Made by a program: the position numbers and the translations under genes
Assembly: GCA_964534955.1 (NCBI GenBank)
Contig: CAZHRR010000113.1
Coordinates: 1-8,381 of the forward strand
Source of the DNA: UBA2128 sp964534955
GTDB lineage: Bacteria; Fidelibacterota; Marinisomatia; Marinisomatales; UBA2128
Direction: 5' to 3'
DNA: 8,381 bases
The notes under the pieces: model-generated
Told to the model about the DNA's origin: nothing
The model's database searches: none
Seen by the model: the letters and a program-made list of their open reading frames with translations, nothing else
Shown here: positions 6,097-8,381 of the stretch, piece by piece
How positions within the stretch are numbered: the first letter of the stretch is position 1
How the letters are laid out: each line of letters starts with the position of its first letter

Positions 6097-6229
6097 AGTT
6101 TCCTCGAGTCAATAGCGACGATAATCATGGTCATATTGAATCTGTTTCGCACTATTAAGATATCAATCTTCTCATAGGCAACTTGACTGTTGCTGTATAA
6201 ATTTGTCTTAACGAGTAGGGCTGAATTAT

Positions 6230-7204
6230 ATGTTTGTCGATTACGCCAAAATCAAGGTCATCGCCGGTAAAGGCGGTAACGGCTGTGTAAGCTTCCGGCG
6301 GGAGAAGTACATCCCAAAGGGAGGTCCCGATGGCGGGAACGGCGGCAGGGGTGGAAATGTCATTTTTAAGGTTGATCCCCAACTCCACACTCTCCAGGAT
6401 GTGAAATACCATAAGCAGTACCGGGCAGAGAACGGTAGGGACGGTTCCGGTGCCCGCAAGACCGGCCGAGATGGGAAAGACGTTATTATCCCTGTGCCGC
6501 CGGGAACCACCTTTCGACGCAGAGGAGAGAAAAAGGTCGCTGAAGATTTGGTGGATTCCGGTGCGAAGTTTATTGCTGCCAAAGGCGGGATTGGAGGTAG
6601 AGGCAACAGTGAGTTTGCCACTCCCACCCATCAGACCCCAACAAAAGCTGAGCCTGGGCGAGCAGGGGAAGAGTTTACTTACGAGATTGAGTTGAAAGTG
6701 CTGGCAGATGTGGGATTGGTAGGTTTGCCAAACGCTGGTAAGTCTACACTCCTTTCCAAGCTAACCTCTGCCCGGCCTAAGATTGCCGACTATCCATTTA
6801 CCACCCTCCAACCACATCTTGGAATTGTGAAGCATGGCGACTATCAGTCCTTTGTCATAGCAGATATTCCGGGACTAATCGAAGGCGCCAGTGAGGGGAA
6901 GGGATTGGGTATTCAATTCCTGAAGCATATAGAACGTACTTCTGTTTTAGCGCTCCTTATCGAATGTACGGATGCTGACCCAGAATCTACTTTAACAACC
7001 TTGCTGCAAGAGATGGCAACATACAGTCCTAAGATGTTGGATAAACCTCGGCTTGTTGTGATGTCCAAGCTGGACATTTTCCAGGATGATCGGGAAGAAT
7101 TGCCTACCGAACTTAGTGGTGAGAAAGCAATCTCAATCTCCAGCATCACTGGCGCAGGATTGAACAAGCTCATGACTGAATTGATAGAGATGATTAATGA
7201 ATAG
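6230..7204 (+). CDS. obgE: Obg family GTPase (ribosome assembly)
   Basis: The protein has 324 residues. It starts MFVDYAKIKVIAGKGGNGCV, the standard opening of the Obg domain (residues 1-155), with the glycine-rich stretches GGPDGGNGGRGGNV and GGIGGRGN. The G domain follows: G1 GLPNAGKST (165-173), G2 in YPFTTL (188-193), G3 DIPGLIEGAS (212-221), G4 SKLD (279-282) and G5 ISSITGAG (303-310). Obg proteins bind the 50S subunit, act late in large-subunit assembly and link it to (p)ppGpp. The C-terminal OCT domain of the longer Obg forms (390-430 residues) is absent. G4 has Ser in place of the usual Asn of NKxD, a variant I recall in FCB-group Obg proteins, so it is probably functional. The end overlaps dprA by 8 bp. 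Confidence 0.97.
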   Translation: MFVDYAKIKVIAGKGGNGCVSFRREKYIPKGGPDGGNGGRGGNVIFKVDPQLHTLQDVKYHKQYRAENGRDGSGARKTGRDGKDVIIPVPPGTTFRRRGEKKVAEDLVDSGAKFIAAKGGIGGRGNSEFATPTHQTPTKAEPGRAGEEFTYEIELKVLADVGLVGLPNAGKSTLLSKLTSARPKIADYPFTTLQPHLGIVKHGDYQSFVIADIPGLIEGASEGKGLGIQFLKHIERTSVLALLIECTDADPESTLTTLLQEMATYSPKMLDKPRLVVMSKLDIFQDDREELPTELSGEKAISISSITGAGLNKLMTELIEMINE

Positions 7205-8291
7205 CGGCAATCTGGCAGCGCTGCTTCACTTGCTTAAAGTCCCGGGATTGGGACCCACTCGCATTCGGACTTTGGTTCAGGTAATGGGTTCTCCCGAAAC
7301 AGTGTTGTCGGCTTCTGTATCTGACCTTTGTCAGGCAGACGGTATCAACATGGTCATTGCACGGGAAATTAACAATTGCTCTCCTACAGATTTTATAGAA
7401 TATCAGCTCACGAAAGCAGATGAATCAGATGTTCGGATAATCTCCATCTGGGATGATGATTTTCCTCCACTGCTCAAGAGGATTTACGATCCACCGGTGA
7501 TCCTTTTCGTTCGAGGTGAGCTGCGGGAAGAAGATGCAGACACTGTTGCTGTTGTTGGAACGCGGGCTCCTACCGCCTACGGAAAACAGATTGCGGATGA
7601 GCTTTCCGGGGAGTTAGCCGCCACAGGCATGACGATCGTGAGCGGATTCGCTAAAGGGATTGATACAATTGCTCACCTCGCCGCTTTGGAAGCGGGAGGA
7701 CGTACCATTGCTGTGTTGGGTAACGGGCTGGATGTAGTCTATCCAGCAGAGAATCGGCGCTATTTGCCACTCTTTGAGGATGATGCTGTATTTATTAGTG
7801 AATTTCCCTTCGGCACTAAGCCGGATGCTCCCAACTTTCCTCAACGTAACAGAATCATCAGCGGTCTCAGCCATGGTGTCATCGTCGTAGAAGCGGGCAG
7901 CCGAAGCGGAGCTGTTCTGACTGCTCTGGATTCCGTGGACCAGAACCGGGAGGTGTTTTCTGTTCCTGGTCGTCTCACTGATCCCAAGAGTGCAGGGTGC
8001 CTTAGACTAATCCAGAATGGCGCCATACCGGTAGAGAATGCTCAACAGATCCTGAATGTTCTCAATCCGCATCTGAAAGTCCCCCGGTCTCCGGTCCAGC
8101 AGAAAATACGTCTCGACTTGGAAGGTGACGAAGCTGCCATATATGAGATCCTCTCCCGGGATCCGAAGCATATTGACGATATTTCAGCTGAGTGCGGACT
8201 GGACTCATCCTTGCTGTTGACTGTTCTTCTGAGCCTCGAGTTGAAGGGAGCAGTCCGGCAGCTTTCAGGAAAGATGTTCGTCCGGAGATAA
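7197..8291 (+). CDS. dprA: DNA-processing protein DprA (Smf)
   Basis: The protein has 364 residues, the usual length. Residues about 5-60 form a helix-hairpin-helix/SAM-like N-terminal domain (LLKVPGLGPTRIRTL). The Rossmann-like DprA domain spans about 80-290, with VVGTRAPTAYG (119-129), SGFAKGIDTIAHLAAL (149-164), NFPQRNRIISGLS (213-225) and VVEAGSRSGAVLTA (230-243). Residues about 308-364 form a winged-helix DML1-like C-terminal domain (EAAIYEILS, IDDISAECGL, LELKGAVRQ, GKMFVRR). DprA binds incoming single-stranded DNA and loads RecA during natural transformation. In the GxNxLIxxGA motif the Asn is replaced (GCLRLIQNGA, 267-276), a small deviation. The ATG at 7197 lies inside the last codons of obgE, so translation is probably coupled. 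The widespread conservation of dprA does not by itself prove competence here. Confidence 0.96.
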   Translation: MNSGNLAALLHLLKVPGLGPTRIRTLVQVMGSPETVLSASVSDLCQADGINMVIAREINNCSPTDFIEYQLTKADESDVRIISIWDDDFPPLLKRIYDPPVILFVRGELREEDADTVAVVGTRAPTAYGKQIADELSGELAATGMTIVSGFAKGIDTIAHLAALEAGGRTIAVLGNGLDVVYPAENRRYLPLFEDDAVFISEFPFGTKPDAPNFPQRNRIISGLSHGVIVVEAGSRSGAVLTALDSVDQNREVFSVPGRLTDPKSAGCLRLIQNGAIPVENAQQILNVLNPHLKVPRSPVQQKIRLDLEGDEAAIYEILSRDPKHIDDISAECGLDSSLLLTVLLSLELKGAVRQLSGKMFVRR

Positions 8292-8381
8292 ATTTAGAAA
8301 AATGCCAAGGGCTTTTAATTTTAGATTTACGATTAATACTACTTACTAGTGTCAAGTCAATAGTTAAGGTTCGGGTATAAT

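Larger units (their letters stand above)
5788..6229. other. Non-coding spacer with hairpin-rich repeat
   Basis: About 440 bases between the toxin gene and obgE hold no gene with recognisable protein features. Positions 5788-5885 are AT-rich and featureless apart from a weak CAAATT/AATTTG dyad. Positions 5895-6096 are rich in C-runs and G-runs with several hairpins. Positions 6100-6229 lead to obgE; TTGACT at 6183-6188 followed 17 bp later by TCTTAA is a poor promoter candidate, and AGGG at 6217-6220 is a weak ribosome site ahead of the ATG at 6230. Short open frames across the repeat encode low-complexity peptides such as PLPWWERTKGEGDL, typical of translated palindromic repeats. Confidence 0.65.

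Noticed and set aside
5647..6177. Several open frames of 65-129 residues across the toxin end and hairpin segment
   Set aside because: They encode low-complexity peptides from C-run/G-run repeats, or lie antisense to the toxin, with no recognisable domain or ribosome site.
6230..7173. Open frames antisense or out of frame within obgE (up to 158 residues)
   Set aside because: They mirror the glycine-rich codons of the Obg domain and have no independent support.
8298..8322. Possible terminator after dprA (AAATGCC-AAG-GGCTTTT followed by AATTTT)
   Set aside because: The stem has only three G-C pairs, a T-T mismatch and A-T pairs beyond it, too weak to call.
8376..8381. TATAAT at the right edge as the -10 of a downstream gene
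   Set aside because: No -35-like hexamer lies 16-18 bp upstream and the downstream sequence is not available.

Overview
The window looks like a chromosomal piece from a member of the FCB (Fibrobacteres-Chlorobi-Bacteroidetes) superphylum, most plausibly Candidatus Marinimicrobia or a similar uncultivated lineage. Two things suggest this. A long secreted protein ends in a type IX secretion (T9SS/FlgD-like) sorting domain with the typical NYPNPFN core, and the Obg GTPase carries SKLD instead of NKxD in its G4 motif, a variant I remember from this group. The phylum is inference. Clear Shine-Dalgarno sequences occur before some genes.

Positions 1-4553 (minus strand) hold three tightly spaced genes for exported proteins, probably one operon read right to left. 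First is a lipoprotein with a four-cysteine EGF-like stretch and a beta-propeller-like body. Four bases later comes a 726-residue protein with about 14 Ycf48/BNR-type DGGxxW repeats and a T9SS C-terminal domain. After 31 bases comes a secreted S8 (subtilisin-like) protease homologue that runs off the left edge. In this protease homologue the catalytic Asp of the DTG motif reads Glu, while the His box and oxyanion Asn are present; the Ser lies outside the window. The set suggests a cell-surface or extracellular assembly of propellers with a possibly altered protease.

Positions 4554-5247 are an AT-rich divergent spacer. It contains a decayed internal fragment of a GyrI-like small-molecule-binding protein, a faint minus-strand coding-like frame broken by a stop, and two nearly identical operator-like sequences about 350 bp apart. 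The right-hand copy is a perfect 14-bp palindrome just before a type II toxin-antitoxin pair (5248-5787): a Phd/YefM-type antitoxin followed with zero spacing by a RelE/ParE/YafQ-type toxin that must start at TTG.

Positions 5788-6229 carry no gene. They contain a hairpin-rich, C/G-run-rich segment that looks like a dispersed palindromic repeat or MITE-like element, plus a separate GC-rich hairpin. Positions 6230-8291 hold two housekeeping genes whose ends overlap by 8 bp: obgE (ribosome-associated GTPase, without the C-terminal OCT domain) and dprA (single-stranded DNA-binding RecA loader for natural transformation). The last 90 bases hold no recognisable gene.

The most unusual items are the Glu-for-Asp protease homologue in its propeller operon, the duplicated operator around the GyrI remnant, and the TTG-started toxin. 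I see no clear sign of a wholly new system.
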